DNA of 64,000 nt from Clostridium aciditolerans (GCF_016316925.1 NZ_JAEEGB010000012.1:1-64000), one strand, 5' to 3'; shown: positions 1 to 9,310, counted from the stretch's first letter. Program-made: numbers and translations. Notes: generated by a model not told the origin, from the sequence alone.

Positions 1-1029
1 CTTTGGTACTCCTCCGTTGTATTTTAGCGCTCTTACTGTAGCAACTATTACAACAGCATCTGGTTTTAATCCAGCCATTCTACACTTGATGTCTAAGAAC
101 TTTTCAGCTCCAAGGTCAGCACCGAATCCTGCTTCTGTAACTACATAGTCAGCAAAATGAGTAGCCATTCTTGTAGCCATTATTGAGTTACATCCATGAG
201 CTATATTTGCAAATGGTCCACCGTGTACAAATGCTGGTGTTCCTTCAAGTGTTTGAACTAAATTTGGTTTTAAAGCATCTTTAAGTAATGCAGCCATAGC
301 ACCCTGAGCATTTATTTGTCCAGCTGTTACTGGAGCTCCACTTCTTGTATAGCCTACAACTATTCTAGCTAATCTTTCTTTTAAATCATTTATATCAGTT
401 GCTAAACAGAATATAGCCATTATTTCTGAAGCAACAGTAATGTCAAATCCATCTTCTCTTGGCATTCCATTTGCTTTTCCACCCATACCATCAACAACAA
501 ATCTTAATTGTCTGTCGTTCATGTCAACGCATCTTCTCCAAACAATTCTTCTTGGGTCAATATCTAAAGCGTTTCCTTGATATATATGGTTGTCTATCAT
601 TGCAGCTAAAAGGTTATTTGCTGCTCCTATTGCATGGAAATCACCTGTAAAGTGAAGGTTTATATCTTCCATTGGAACAACTTGAGCATATCCGCCGCCT
701 GCTGCTCCTCCTTTTACTCCAAATACAGGTCCTAGTGAAGGTTCTCTTAATGCAACTATTGTATTTTTACCTATTTTTGACAAAGCATCAGCTACACCTA
801 TTGATGTAGTAGTTTTTCCTTCACCTGCTGGTGTTGGATTGATTGCTGTGCATAGTATTAATTTACCATTTTTCCCTGGTGTTTTCTTCAAAAGATTGTA
901 ATCTACCTTTGCTTTATATTTTCCATAAAGCTCGATATCATCTTCTGTAAAACCTAACTTAGCAGCTACCTCTCTAATGTCTTGCATTTTACACTCTTGT
1001 GCAATTTCAATATCTGACTTAAAACCCAT
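1..1029 (-). CDS. fhs: Formate--tetrahydrofolate ligase, N-terminal part (runs off the window)
   Basis: Catalyses ATP-dependent ligation of formate to tetrahydrofolate, the second step of the methyl branch of the Wood-Ljungdahl pathway, in the cytoplasm. The first 343 codons are present, of roughly 556 in the family; the gene continues past position 1, so it is cut by the window edge, not truncated. The start ATG at 1029 opens [12 protein letters not shown], and the ATP-binding loop TPAGEGKTT lies near residues 66-74, followed by the conserved [19 protein letters not shown] segment. It begins one base after the cooC stop, with its ribosome binding site (GGGGG) inside the end of cooC, so it is translationally tied to cooC in a cooS-cooC-fhs operon. 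Identity is very secure. Confidence 0.97.
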   Translation of the reverse strand, partial: MGFKSDIEIAQECKMQDIREVAAKLGFTEDDIELYGKYKAKVDYNLLKKTPGKNGKLILCTAINPTPAGEGKTTTSIGVADALSKIGKNTIVALREPSLGPVFGVKGGAAGGGYAQVVPMEDINLHFTGDFHAIGAANNLLAAMIDNHIYQGNALDIDPRRIVWRRCVDMNDRQLRFVVDGMGGKANGMPREDGFDITVASEIMAIFCLATDINDLKERLARIVVGYTRSGAPVTAGQINAQGAMAALLKDALKPNLVQTLEGTPAFVHGGPFANIAHGCNSIMATRMATHFADYVVTEAGFGADLGAEKFLDIKCRMAGLKPDAVVIVATVRALKYNGGVPK

Positions 1030-1030
1030 T

Positions 1031-1813
1031 TTAGAATACCCCCATCTCTAATTTTTCTTTTATTTTTTTAATCTCCTGTACAGTTTCATTACTGCAATCA
1101 TATGGAGATTTATTAACCCTATCAGAACTTCCCACAGTTTCACGATAATGTATAAATCCGAGACAGACATCTGTATCTATATTTTCAAGTACATATTTTT
1201 CATCTTCTTCATTTTTAACCTTATTTGCTACTACAAAAACTTTTTCTATCCCTAAGTCCTTTGCAAGCTTTTTTACATGCTTATATGTTTGTATACTTCT
1301 TATTCCAGGTTCTACAACAACAATGAATACGTCTACCCCCTGAGCAGTACCTCTTCCTAAATGCTCTATACCGGCTTCCATATCCATAATCACAATATCT
1401 TTATTTTGAAGAATCAAATGGGATGTAAGTTTTTTTAGAAGAACATTCTCTGGACAAATGCATCCAGTTCCACCTGTATCTACTGTTCCCATTGTTAAAA
1501 GCCTTACACCATAATGCTCTTTACAATATCTTTCTGGAATATCATCAACCTTTGGATTTATCTTGAACATTTTACCAAAAGATCCTGGTGTAGAGTTTGT
1601 TCTCTCTGCTACTAACTTCTTCATTTCTGATATAGGAACAATTTCATCAATTAACTCTTGAGGAAAACCTAGTGCTAAGGCTAAGTTAGGATCTGGATCC
1701 GCATCTACAGCTAAAACATTATACCCTTCTTCTGCATATATTCTGCTCATTATAGCCGAAAATGTAGTTTTTCCTACTCCGCCTTTTCCTGTGATAGCCA
1801 TTTTCATTTTCAT
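1031..1813 (-). CDS. cooC: CooC, nickel-insertion ATPase for CO dehydrogenase
   Basis: A MinD/SIMIBI-class P-loop ATPase that helps load nickel into the C-cluster of CO dehydrogenase. The deviant Walker [10 protein letters not shown] is at residues 9-17. The CIC pair (C118 and C120) corresponds to the CxC motif that binds metal at the CooC dimer interface, and the signature DADPDPNLA follows the P-loop. Length (260 aa) is normal. The ATG at 1813 is preceded by AGGAGG at an 8-base distance, which supports this start over the internal Met at residue 3. It lies between the CODH gene (upstream) and fhs (downstream, 1-bp gap). The context fits a chaperone dedicated to the adjacent CODH. Confidence 0.95.
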   Translation of the reverse strand: MKMKMAITGKGGVGKTTFSAIMSRIYAEEGYNVLAVDADPDPNLALALGFPQELIDEIVPISEMKKLVAERTNSTPGSFGKMFKINPKVDDIPERYCKEHYGVRLLTMGTVDTGGTGCICPENVLLKKLTSHLILQNKDIVIMDMEAGIEHLGRGTAQGVDVFIVVVEPGIRSIQTYKHVKKLAKDLGIEKVFVVANKVKNEEDEKYVLENIDTDVCLGFIHYRETVGSSDRVNKSPYDCSNETVQEIKKIKEKLEMGVF

Positions 1814-1891
1814 ATGTAGTACCTCCTTTTGTGCCGCCAGAACTGTTATGTGTAGCTTGCTATAAAAAACTAATATTCAATTATAATTTAT

Positions 1892-1952
1892 CTCAAAATG
1901 ATAACAAATTAGAGTTTGTTATCATTTTGAGTTATTTTTGGTATCATTTTGA
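1892..1952. promoter_or_regulatory. Long perfect palindrome plus repeated TATCATTTTGA motif between cooS and cooC
   Basis: A perfect 17-bp inverted repeat (arms 1892-1908 and 1915-1931, loop TTAGAG) lies in the 216-bp gap between cooS and cooC. The right arm's TATCATTTTGA recurs as a direct repeat at 1942-1952. Read leftwards the hairpin is followed only by an AT-rich stretch, not a clean U-tract, so it is a poor canonical terminator. It may be an mRNA processing or stability stem that sets the cooS:cooC-fhs ratio, or a protein operator. Confidence 0.55.
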
Positions 1953-2029
1953 TATTTTAGTTCTAGAAATGTTAACTTTACACTGTTTTATATTTGGCAT
2001 AACTTTTGCTTATAAATTTAGTGTAATAT

Positions 2030-3922
2030 TTATATTCCTAACTTTTTACGTTTTTCGTTAACTCTAGCAACTATTTGCTCAACAGTTTTATGTGGATCTG
2101 GTTCTACAAAGAATTTAGCTCCTACCCACTCTTCTATTCTATTAGTTAAGATATCCACAACTTCTGGACCACCTGTAACTGGAGGAACTACTCCAAGCCA
2201 TGTGTCTATACCTGAAGTTACAACATAAGTACCTATTGCTATAGCTTTTTCTGACATATACTCTGGAGCTACACCAACTACTGGTAAGTCACTCATGTCT
2301 ACACCCAAGTGGTTTGCAGTTGTTCCAACTAACTCTAAAATACGGCTTATATCTACGCATGATCCCATGTGAAGTACTGGTGGTATATCTACTAGCTCGC
2401 ATACCTTTTTAAGTCCTGGACCAGCAAGTTCTCTTGCTTCTTTTCTAAGTAATCCGTGTTTAGCTGCTGCTTGAGCTGAACAACCAGTTACTACTACTAT
2501 TATATCATTTTTAATCAAGCCTTTAATTACTTCTATATGTCCTTCATCATGAACGTTCTTTGGATTGTTACATCCAACTACACCTGCAGCTCCTCTTATA
2601 ACTCCTGCAACTATTACATCTGCTAGAGGTTTTGCTGATTGCATTGGTCCTATATGAGAGTTAACAACTCCATCTAATTTATTTAATATTTGTTCAACAC
2701 TATAGCCAACTTCTGCTTCAGATTTAAGCTCTGGTATCATAACCTTGCTTCTATCTCTATTTTTAAAGTTCATTATAGCTTCTGTTATTATCTTCTTAGC
2801 TGATCCCATTCTGTCTTCTTCATCTAACTCTATGAAAGTTGATCCTTTAATACGAGCTTTTGGTGAAGTTGTTATGAATTTAGTATGATAGCTTTCTGAT
2901 AATTTAGCTAATGCAGGGAATATACATTGTACGTCAACTACTAAAGCTTCAACAGCTCCAGTTACTACTGCTAATTCTTGTTGCATAAAGTTACCAGCTA
3001 ATTTAACTCCATGTCTCATTGTAGCTTCATTAGCTGTACAACACATACCACAAAGGTTTATTCCATCTGCTCCAACAGATTTTGCTAATTCAATCATTTC
3101 TGGCAATTCAGCTGCTGCAACTATCATTTCTGAAAGAGTTGGTTCATGTCCATGTAACACTATGTTTACTTGATTATCTTCTAAAACGCCTAGGTTAGCT
3201 TCAGTATGTCTAGCTTTTGGTGTTCCAAACATAATATCACTGAATTCTGTAGCCATGTATGATCCCATCCAACCATCAGTTAATGAACATCTCATAGCTA
3301 TTTTAATCATACTTTCAGCATCTGCAGTACAACCTATATGGCTTGCATGCATTACAGAAGCTATTTCTCTATCAACAGCTCTTGGATATATTCCTAATTT
3401 TCTCCATATCTCTCTTCTCTTCTCTGGAAGTGTAGGTGGTAGGCAAGGCTCTCCAAATTGTCTTCCATAATCTTGTAAACCTGTTGCTGCAAGTTCATGA
3501 GCTATTTCATATATATCTCTACCTTCAGTTTTTACTCCAAATCTCGCTGCAACCTTCATTAATTTCTTTTCATCTTTAACTTTTATGTCTCCATCTGGAC
3601 TTGTGTGGTATAAATCTAAGCAAATGCTTCTACCATGGTCTGAGTGAGCTGCTGTACCACCTGCTACCATTCTAGCATAGTTTCTGGAAACGATAACATC
3701 TGCTGTGGCACCACAAATACCTCTTTCTGCACCTTTACCTGGAACTGGGCTTACCCTACAAGGTCCCATGGTACAGTTTCTACAACATACACCAGCAGCA
3801 CCAAATCCACAAGGTGCTTTTAGAGCTTCTTTTCTGTCCCAAGCTGTTTCCACCCCGTCTTTTTTAGCCTTATCAAGCATGTCCAACGTAGTTTTGTCAA
3901 TTGAAAGTACTTTTTCACTCAT
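2030..3922 (-). CDS. cooS: Anaerobic Ni-Fe carbon monoxide dehydrogenase catalytic subunit
   Basis: Interconverts CO and CO2 at a [Ni-4Fe-5S] C-cluster; with acetyl-CoA synthase it forms the carbonyl branch of the Wood-Ljungdahl pathway (acsA in acetogens). 630 aa, the normal family length. N-terminal cysteines C38 and C46 match the bridging D-cluster, and C47, C50, C55 and C70 the B-cluster. C-cluster ligands are visible as the His of IVLHGHEP and the Cys of DVQCIFP, VGCNNPKN, VTGCSAQAA and MGSCVDISR. Ribosome binding site AAGGAGGG precedes the ATG. It is first in the cooS-cooC-fhs series, which suggests it is the CODH of the CODH/ACS complex, but the ACS genes lie outside the window, so a monofunctional CODH cannot be excluded. 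Confidence 0.97.
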   Translation of the reverse strand: MSEKVLSIDKTTLDMLDKAKKDGVETAWDRKEALKAPCGFGAAGVCCRNCTMGPCRVSPVPGKGAERGICGATADVIVSRNYARMVAGGTAAHSDHGRSICLDLYHTSPDGDIKVKDEKKLMKVAARFGVKTEGRDIYEIAHELAATGLQDYGRQFGEPCLPPTLPEKRREIWRKLGIYPRAVDREIASVMHASHIGCTADAESMIKIAMRCSLTDGWMGSYMATEFSDIMFGTPKARHTEANLGVLEDNQVNIVLHGHEPTLSEMIVAAAELPEMIELAKSVGADGINLCGMCCTANEATMRHGVKLAGNFMQQELAVVTGAVEALVVDVQCIFPALAKLSESYHTKFITTSPKARIKGSTFIELDEEDRMGSAKKIITEAIMNFKNRDRSKVMIPELKSEAEVGYSVEQILNKLDGVVNSHIGPMQSAKPLADVIVAGVIRGAAGVVGCNNPKNVHDEGHIEVIKGLIKNDIIVVVTGCSAQAAAKHGLLRKEARELAGPGLKKVCELVDIPPVLHMGSCVDISRILELVGTTANHLGVDMSDLPVVGVAPEYMSEKAIAIGTYVVTSGIDTWLGVVPPVTGGPEVVDILTNRIEEWVGAKFFVEPDPHKTVEQIVARVNEKRKKLGI

Positions 3923-4373
3923 TTTTAATATTCCCTCCTTACCAAAACTAACTCTATTATAATTGAAGAATTAGTTCCTTATTCTTACCTAAAACCCTAA
4001 TTTTTAATTTATTTGAAATATTTTGAATGACCACAATTATAATTATAATGCTTTTATATAAAAAAGAAAAGATGTCTTAAGAAAAAATGTTAAATTTTAA
4101 ACATTCATTTTTAAAAAAAATCCAAATATTTTGTTGAAGGATTGGATATAGGAACAATAATAAAAATAGTTTTTGCTTATAAAATCTCTTGTGCTTTTTA
4201 TAAATAAATTTTAAATTCTTACTATGCATTATATATATATTACCATTTTTTTAAAAAATTACTAAAAAAATTTAATATTTTATGCCTTCTCAGATATATT
4301 TTATCACATTTTCTTCTTTAATTGCAAAATCTTTTTTATTTTATATACACTTTATACTATTCAAAATTCTTAT

Positions 4374-4402
4374 AGAATAAATTACATCACTTTAGTTGAC
4401 AA
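4374..4402 (-). promoter_or_regulatory. Candidate sigma-A promoter for cooS operon
   Basis: On the minus strand TTGTCA (4402-4397) and TATTCT (4379-4374) are separated by 17 bp, giving a start site about 440 bases before cooS. The -10 matches only 4 of 6, so this is a weak assignment. It overlaps the -35 of the plus-strand promoter described next. Confidence 0.35.
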
Positions 4403-4423
4403 ATAAAAAAATTTATCTATAAT
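4396..4423 (+). promoter_or_regulatory. Consensus sigma-A promoter with no gene behind it
   Basis: TTGACA (4396-4401) and TATAAT (4418-4423) are exact consensus hexamers with a 16-bp spacer on the plus strand. The next gene in this direction (larE) is on the opposite strand, so a transcript from here would be noncoding and antisense to the larE 3' end. Confidence 0.45.
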
Positions 4424-4669
4424 CAATAAATATATGATTTTAATCATAATTTTATGCAATTATTGTAAATAACCTTTTAGAGTTTGTTAAATTTTTAGTA
4501 AAGTTTTATTTTAATTTAACAGATTTCAGAAAATTCTCAGTTACATGGCTAAATCCATTGATTTTTAGTTAACCTTATACTTTTATATTTCGACATATCT
4601 TATTTCAAATGTATTAATTTGATAAATAAACTAGTTATACTAACTTAAAAGTTACTATAAATAAAAAAT

Positions 4670-4709
4670 AAAGCCCGAATAAAAGTTTAATAACTATTAT
4701 TCAGACTTT
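4670..4709 (-). terminator. larE rho-independent terminator
   Basis: Read on the minus strand, arms 4709-4698 and 4681-4670 form a 12-bp stem that includes two G-U pairs and is followed by TTTATTTTTTATTT. It starts just after the larE stop. Confidence 0.8.
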
Positions 4710-4714
4710 GTATT

Positions 4715-5518
4715 CTATACCAATCCCTCATTTAAACTACCAGTTCTATAACCATCCATATCTAAAGTTACATATTTAAATCCGAATTCCTTTAGTGATT
4801 TTGATATTTTTTCAGCCAAATCACCTTCAGTTATTTTAGATATCTGTTCTTTCGGAACTTCTATCCTAGCTAAATCTCCATGACATCTTACTCGTATAGC
4901 CCTAAAACCTAAATCCATAAGATGTTTTTCTGATTTTTCTATTTTATCAAGATCTTTAACTTTTATTTCTTCATCATACGGGATTCTAGATAACAAACAA
5001 GCATAAGAAGGTTTATCCCAAGTAGGAAGATTAAGTTTCTTTGAAAATTCTCGTATTTCTGATTTTGTTATTCCATTTTCTAAAAGTGGGCTCTTAACAT
5101 CAAGTTCACTTAGCGCCCTAAGACCTGGTCTATAATCTTTCGTATCATCAGCATTTGTACCATCAACTACATATTCAAATCCACATTTTTTTGCTAATTC
5201 TTTTATTTTAGTAAAAACAGCTTTTTTGCATAAATAGCATCTATCTAAGGGATTAAATTTTATTTCATCTATAATTACAGGCACCTCTAAAAGTTCATGC
5301 CTTATTCCAATGTTTTTCGTAATTGATTTTGCTTCTTCAATCTCCCATTTAGGTATATATGGTGATACCACAGTTACCGCAATAACATTATCTCCTAGAG
5401 CTTCTTTTGCTGCTTTTACTAAAAAAGTGCTATCTACTCCTCCAGAAAATGCAATAACTACTTTATTCAATTTTTTCAAACTACTAATTAAATCTCTATA
5501 TTTTTTATTTTCTATCAT
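4715..5518 (-). CDS. larE: LarE-type ATP-dependent sacrificial sulfur transferase
   Basis: PP-loop enzyme that adenylylates and then thiolates the pyridinium biscarboxylate precursor of the nickel-pincer nucleotide cofactor. The PP-loop SGGVDST lies near residues 25-31, a RCYLCKK motif is near 93-99, and C174 in ACLLSR aligns with the sulfur-donating Cys176 of Lactobacillus plantarum LarE; only this single Cys is present there, so the sacrificial mechanism is expected, not the Fe-S-cluster type. I choose the ATG at 5518: GGAGG lies 7 bases upstream, whereas a longer reading from a TTG at 5533 would translate that binding site. No larA, larB or larC is in the window, so the recipient enzyme is unknown. 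267 aa, normal for the family. Confidence 0.88.
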   Translation of the reverse strand: MIENKKYRDLISSLKKLNKVVIAFSGGVDSTFLVKAAKEALGDNVIAVTVVSPYIPKWEIEEAKSITKNIGIRHELLEVPVIIDEIKFNPLDRCYLCKKAVFTKIKELAKKCGFEYVVDGTNADDTKDYRPGLRALSELDVKSPLLENGITKSEIREFSKKLNLPTWDKPSYACLLSRIPYDEEIKVKDLDKIEKSEKHLMDLGFRAIRVRCHGDLARIEVPKEQISKITEGDLAEKISKSLKEFGFKYVTLDMDGYRTGSLNEGLV

Positions 5519-5542
5519 TTTTATTACCTCCAAATTATTATA

Positions 5543-5586
5543 AAAAAAGCCACAGTAAAATAAACAATTACGTTTATTTTACCATG
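5543..5586 (-). terminator. dtpT terminator
   Basis: A perfect 11-bp stem (5555-5565 with 5572-5582) extends by four more pairs, two of them G-U, on the minus strand, and is followed by a T7 run. It separates the transporter gene from larE. Confidence 0.85.
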
Positions 5587-5608
5587 ACTTCTATAATTTA
5601 AGTATATA

Positions 5609-7006
5609 TTATTCCATCATAGCTGTAAGTTTTTTGTTTAATGATAGCAATACTAAACCAAGAACTATTGATACAACTGCTATTCCACCAAATATTTGTA
5701 TGTGTCCTAGTGAATCCATAAATGATGCTAATACTCCTGCAAGTTTATTTGCAATAGATGAACTCAATAGCCAAACTCCCATAAGTAATGATGCAAGTTT
5801 CTTTGGTGCTAATTTACTTACCATTGAAAGCCCAACTGGTGATAAGCAAAGTTCTCCCATTGTATGAAGGAAGTACGCTCCAACAAGCCATAATATATTA
5901 GCTTTTACAGCTACATTATCTCCTGCATTTCCTCTTTGTAAGCAAGCTCCTACCATTAATAAGAATCCTATTCCTAAAAGTACCATACCTAATGCCATTT
6001 TTGTAGGAATATTCATATCTCCTTGAGGTCTATTTGATAATTTCATCCATATTTTACCTACGATTGGTGCAAATAATACTATAAATACCGGATTTAATGA
6101 TTGGAACCAAGATACTGGCAATTGCATACCAAACGCATCTCTGTTTATAAAATCTTTAGTGTATATTGTTAATGAACTTCCTGCTTGTTCGAAACCAGCC
6201 CAGAAGAATACAACAAATGCTGTTACAATGAATATAACTGCAGTTCTTCTCTTTTCTTGAGCAGTAAGTGGTCTATTTGCTTCTTCTGATGATTTATCAT
6301 CTTTACTCTTAGCTCTACCAACTGGCTTTTTACCAATCTCGCCTAAATACTTATTTCCTAATAAATTGAATAGAAGTTGTCCTAGAACCATACCTATACC
6401 AGCTGCTAAGAAACCGAACTTAAATCCATAATGAATTATTTGTTCTCCTTGTCTAACTGCAAATATTTGCTCTGCTAATGTACCACATACAAACGGAGCT
6501 ATAAATGCACCTAGGTTTATACCCATATAGAAGATTGTAAAAGCAGCGTCTTTTCTTTTATCTCCCTCTGGATATAATTGTCCAACTAATGTTGATATGT
6601 TTGGTTTAAAGAAACCGTTTCCGATTATAAGTAAAAATAATCCTAAATATAGCGCGCCTTTACTTTGGTTTGAGAATAACGCAAACTGTCCAGCAGCCAT
6701 AGTTATACCACCGATAGTAATGGCTAGTCTTTGTCCTAAAAATCTGTCTGAAAGATATCCACCGATTAATGGAGTAAGATAAACTAGCGAAGTAAATGTA
6801 CCATACAGGCTCATTGCTTCAGCCTTATCAAAACCTAAACCACCAGATATTAAGCTTGTTGTTAAATATAAAACTAACAAAGCTCTCATACCATAGTAAC
6901 TGAATCTTTCCCATGCTTCTGTGAAGAATAGCAGATACAATCCTGGTGGATGTTTCATTTTACCTGTTTCATTTTGAACTTGTCCATTCTTTTTTGAAAG
7001 TTCCAT
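5609..7006 (-). CDS. dtpT: Proton-dependent oligopeptide transporter (POT/PTR family, DtpT-like)
   Basis: Imports di- and tripeptides with protons across the cell membrane. 465 aa with about 12-14 hydrophobic segments. The POT signature AWERFSYYGMRALLVLYL (ExxERFxYYG) lies near residues 31-48 and the second signature GFFKPNISTLVGQLYP near 130-145. A charged cytoplasmic loop around residues 225-250 divides the two halves, as is usual. ATG at 7006 has an AAGGG-type ribosome binding site. It appears monocistronic, flanked by its own terminator and by a long upstream region holding a 20-bp-period repeat. Peptide uptake would fit the peptidases elsewhere in the window. Confidence 0.93.
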   Translation of the reverse strand: MELSKKNGQVQNETGKMKHPPGLYLLFFTEAWERFSYYGMRALLVLYLTTSLISGGLGFDKAEAMSLYGTFTSLVYLTPLIGGYLSDRFLGQRLAITIGGITMAAGQFALFSNQSKGALYLGLFLLIIGNGFFKPNISTLVGQLYPEGDKRKDAAFTIFYMGINLGAFIAPFVCGTLAEQIFAVRQGEQIIHYGFKFGFLAAGIGMVLGQLLFNLLGNKYLGEIGKKPVGRAKSKDDKSSEEANRPLTAQEKRRTAVIFIVTAFVVFFWAGFEQAGSSLTIYTKDFINRDAFGMQLPVSWFQSLNPVFIVLFAPIVGKIWMKLSNRPQGDMNIPTKMALGMVLLGIGFLLMVGACLQRGNAGDNVAVKANILWLVGAYFLHTMGELCLSPVGLSMVSKLAPKKLASLLMGVWLLSSSIANKLAGVLASFMDSLGHIQIFGGIAVVSIVLGLVLLSLNKKLTAMME

Positions 7007-7480
7007 GTTATCCCTTCTTCCTATGTATTTTAATTTTTTATTTTCGAAATTATTTTATCATTATATTTTCTTCTTGGCAAGATATCATTTATTTCCTTTG
7101 GCTATTTGAATTGCTATTTATCACATCGTTTTCATTCAATATGCATATATATGCACATTAAAAATAAACTTTAAAATGAATAATCCAGCTTTCTAAGAAC
7201 TTTATTTTTCTTGATTTTATTATAACCAAGGCATTCTTTACAAGCGTCTTATCTTTTTTATATTATATAATAATTGCATAATTATAAACTATGTATTACT
7301 TTTTTGAATTTTTTCATTATTTTTAATTTGGTTTTACAAGTTTTCCGTCTTATTCAAAATATATCACTTTCTCTTATTCTTGCATTTTTTTATTGTTTTA
7401 ATTCATTTTTATAGATATTTGTTAAAAAAGTCTCTTTTTCATTGCGATTTTATAATTTTTTAATCAAAATACATATTAAT

Positions 7481-7530
7481 TTTTTACTGTTTGATTTCAC
7501 TTTTTACAGTACAGATTCATTTTTTACAGT
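7481..7530. repeat. Three TTTTTACWGT boxes at exact 20-bp spacing
   Basis: TTTTTACTGT at 7481-7490, TTTTTACAGT at 7501-7510 and TTTTTACAGT at 7521-7530 are exactly 20 bp apart, about two helical turns. The last two also share the preceding TTCAY. The arrangement looks like a multi-site operator on one DNA face, possibly governing dtpT, which lies 475 bp away. Confidence 0.5.
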
Positions 7531-7669
7531 ATTATATAATCTTTTTTAATGAAAAATTATTCACAAAACTGCCGATTAGGCGAAAGTATATTTGTCTAAA
7601 AAAAAATAAAAAAATAAATAATATAAGCTGAAATTAAGCAGCAAATATTTGCCCTTACTTGACATATAA

Positions 7670-7705
7670 AAAAGCTATCCCATAATTACTTATGAGATAG
7701 CTTTT
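7670..7705 (-). terminator. Terminator of the M20 hydrolase gene
   Basis: Arms 7670-7685 and 7690-7705 form a 16-bp stem with one imperfect pair and a 4-base loop, followed on the minus strand by TTTTTT. Confidence 0.85.
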
Positions 7706-7738
7706 CTAATACAACTTGACTCTTTGCTTTTTTATACT

Positions 7739-8971
7739 CTATTTTTTATCTACATTCAAAACTGTCTGCAATAATACATTAGCACCTTTCCAGCAGTTTT
7801 CAACAGGTGTAAATTCAGGTTCACAGTGGCTGTGTCCATCTTTACTTGGAACAAATATCATAGTTGTAGGTAACATTTCAGCTACAAACTGAGCATCGTG
7901 ACCTGCACCACTGTAAATATCCATATTTGAATATCCGTATGCTTCTGCATTCTTTTTAACCAAACCAACTAATTCTTTATTAAATTGAATTGTATTACGT
8001 GCCCATTGTAATTCATACTCAACTCTGCACTTGTCAAGCTCCTTAGGAATATTTTCAATAACTTTAACAACCTGCTTAATTACTTCAGGATCCTGATGTC
8101 TTGCATCTAATGAGAAGTCAACAAAGTCAGGAATAACAGTATGTACGCATGGATGACAAACTATTTCACCTGTTGTATAAACAAGATTGCTATCAAGTTT
8201 GTCTAATTCTTCATGTAGGTATTTTATAGCACTTGCTGCTGCTAAAAGAGCATCCTGTCTATATTTCATTGGAGTAGTTCCTGCGTGATCAGATTGTCCA
8301 TAAGTTCTAATTCTATAGTTAACCATTCCAAGAACACCTTGTACAACGCCAATATCCTTCTTTTCAGCTTCAAGTACAGGTCCTTGTTCAATGTGTAATT
8401 CAAGCATAGCTACGTAATCCTTTGGATTCAATCTGTTTGCTTGATCTCCTTCATATCCACTTTCTTTTAAAGCTTCACCAAAAGTTTTTCCTTTAGGGCT
8501 TTTTGATGCTAACATCTTTTCCTTATCAAATTTACCACAAACAACTCCTGATGACATCATAGCTGGTGGATAAAGAGACCCTTCTTCATTAGTCCATATC
8601 ATAGCTGTAATTGGATGACGATGTGGAATCTTTTGTGTAGCTATAGTTTCAACTACTTCCATTGCTGTAAGTACACCTAAAACTCCATCATAGTTTCCAC
8701 CATTTCTAACTGAATCTACATGTGACGCCATTGCTATTGCAGGAAGGTCTTCTGAACCTTTAATTGTTGCATACATATTTGCCATATCATCTGTTTTAAT
8801 TTCAGCTCCTACAGCTTCCATTCTTTTACGGAATTCTGCCCTTGCTTGAAGAGCTTCTGGTGATAAAGAAAATCTTGTTATGCCTCCATGTCCAGCATCA
8901 CCGAATTTACTAAACGTAAGGATCTTATCCTCCAATCTTTCTTTGTCACAAGTAAACATAGTATTTTCCAT
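7739..8971 (-). CDS. M20-family Zn-dependent hydrolase (N-carbamoyl amino acid / allantoate amidohydrolase type)
   Basis: Belongs to the hydantoinase/carbamoylase branch of M20 amidases, which cleave N-carbamoyl amino acids, allantoate or ureidoglycine-type substrates. Metal-site motifs: MASHVDSVRNGGNYDG (HxD and the following D, near residues 80-96), TNEEGS (EE pair), LELHIEQGPVLE and the C-terminal GHDAQ and DGHSHCEPEF segments. 410 aa is normal for the branch. ATG at 8971 follows AAAGGAGTG. The exact substrate cannot be read from sequence. Upstream sit two sigma-54 promoters and a sigma-54 activator gene, so expression is probably conditional, likely in response to a nitrogen-containing substrate. 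Monocistronic with its own terminator. Confidence 0.85.
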   Translation of the reverse strand: MENTMFTCDKERLEDKILTFSKFGDAGHGGITRFSLSPEALQARAEFRKRMEAVGAEIKTDDMANMYATIKGSEDLPAIAMASHVDSVRNGGNYDGVLGVLTAMEVVETIATQKIPHRHPITAMIWTNEEGSLYPPAMMSSGVVCGKFDKEKMLASKSPKGKTFGEALKESGYEGDQANRLNPKDYVAMLELHIEQGPVLEAEKKDIGVVQGVLGMVNYRIRTYGQSDHAGTTPMKYRQDALLAAASAIKYLHEELDKLDSNLVYTTGEIVCHPCVHTVIPDFVDFSLDARHQDPEVIKQVVKVIENIPKELDKCRVEYELQWARNTIQFNKELVGLVKKNAEAYGYSNMDIYSGAGHDAQFVAEMLPTTMIFVPSKDGHSHCEPEFTPVENCWKGANVLLQTVLNVDKK

Positions 8972-9124
8972 TAATATACACTCCTTTTAGTTTTAAATTT
9001 ATTTGTCAAAATTATATATATTTATTATTTATTATTTAATTAATATACTTTATTTTGTTTATTCATCTATTATATAAGCTTAGGTAATCCTCTATATTAT
9101 TATCTTAACCCCATACATAAATTT

Positions 9125-9140
9125 AGCAAGACTTATGCCA
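9125..9140 (-). promoter_or_regulatory. Sigma-54 (-24/-12) promoter, proximal
   Basis: Minus-strand TGGCATAAGTCTTGCT: GG and GC are separated by the required 10 bases, and the match to TGGCAC-N5-TTGCW is nearly complete. A start site would be expected near 9113, about 140 bases before the hydrolase ATG. Confidence 0.8.
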
Positions 9141-9270
9141 ACTAAATTTATTTAAATTCTCTAATCTATCATAACTCCTTGAATTTGCTGGCATTCTCAT
9201 CACTTTTCTTACTTTAACTTGGTTATTTTTTTAATTTTTCTTATATAAATTAGTTAATAATATATTTTAA

Positions 9271-9310
9271 ATCATAGATTTTGATGAAATTTTTCATCAA
9301 AATCTATGAT
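9271..9310. promoter_or_regulatory. Perfect 19-bp palindrome, candidate enhancer site
   Basis: Arms 9271-9289 and 9292-9310 are perfect inverted repeats with a 2-bp centre. It lies about 130 bp upstream of the proximal -24/-12 promoter, a typical distance for an activator binding site. The partner at 9592-9625 sits at a similar distance from the distal promoter. No T-tract follows it on the minus strand, which argues against a plain terminator. Confidence 0.55.

Larger units (their letters stand above)
3923..4714. other. 792-bp AT-rich intergenic region upstream of cooS
   Basis: No open reading frame with a ribosome binding site was seen here. It should contain the promoter of the cooS-cooC-fhs series. 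It holds overlapping divergent promoter-like sequences at 4374-4423 and the larE terminator at 4670-4709; I recognise nothing else. Confidence 0.6.
7007..7738. other. 732-bp intergenic region upstream of dtpT
   Basis: No convincing gene. AT-rich; contains the periodic repeat at 7481-7530 and the terminator of the upstream hydrolase at 7670-7705. The dtpT promoter should be here. Confidence 0.6.

Noticed and set aside
1831-2061. Plus-strand reading frame between cooC and cooS
   Set aside because: It crosses the long palindrome, has no supported start and overlaps the cooS 3' end on the other strand.
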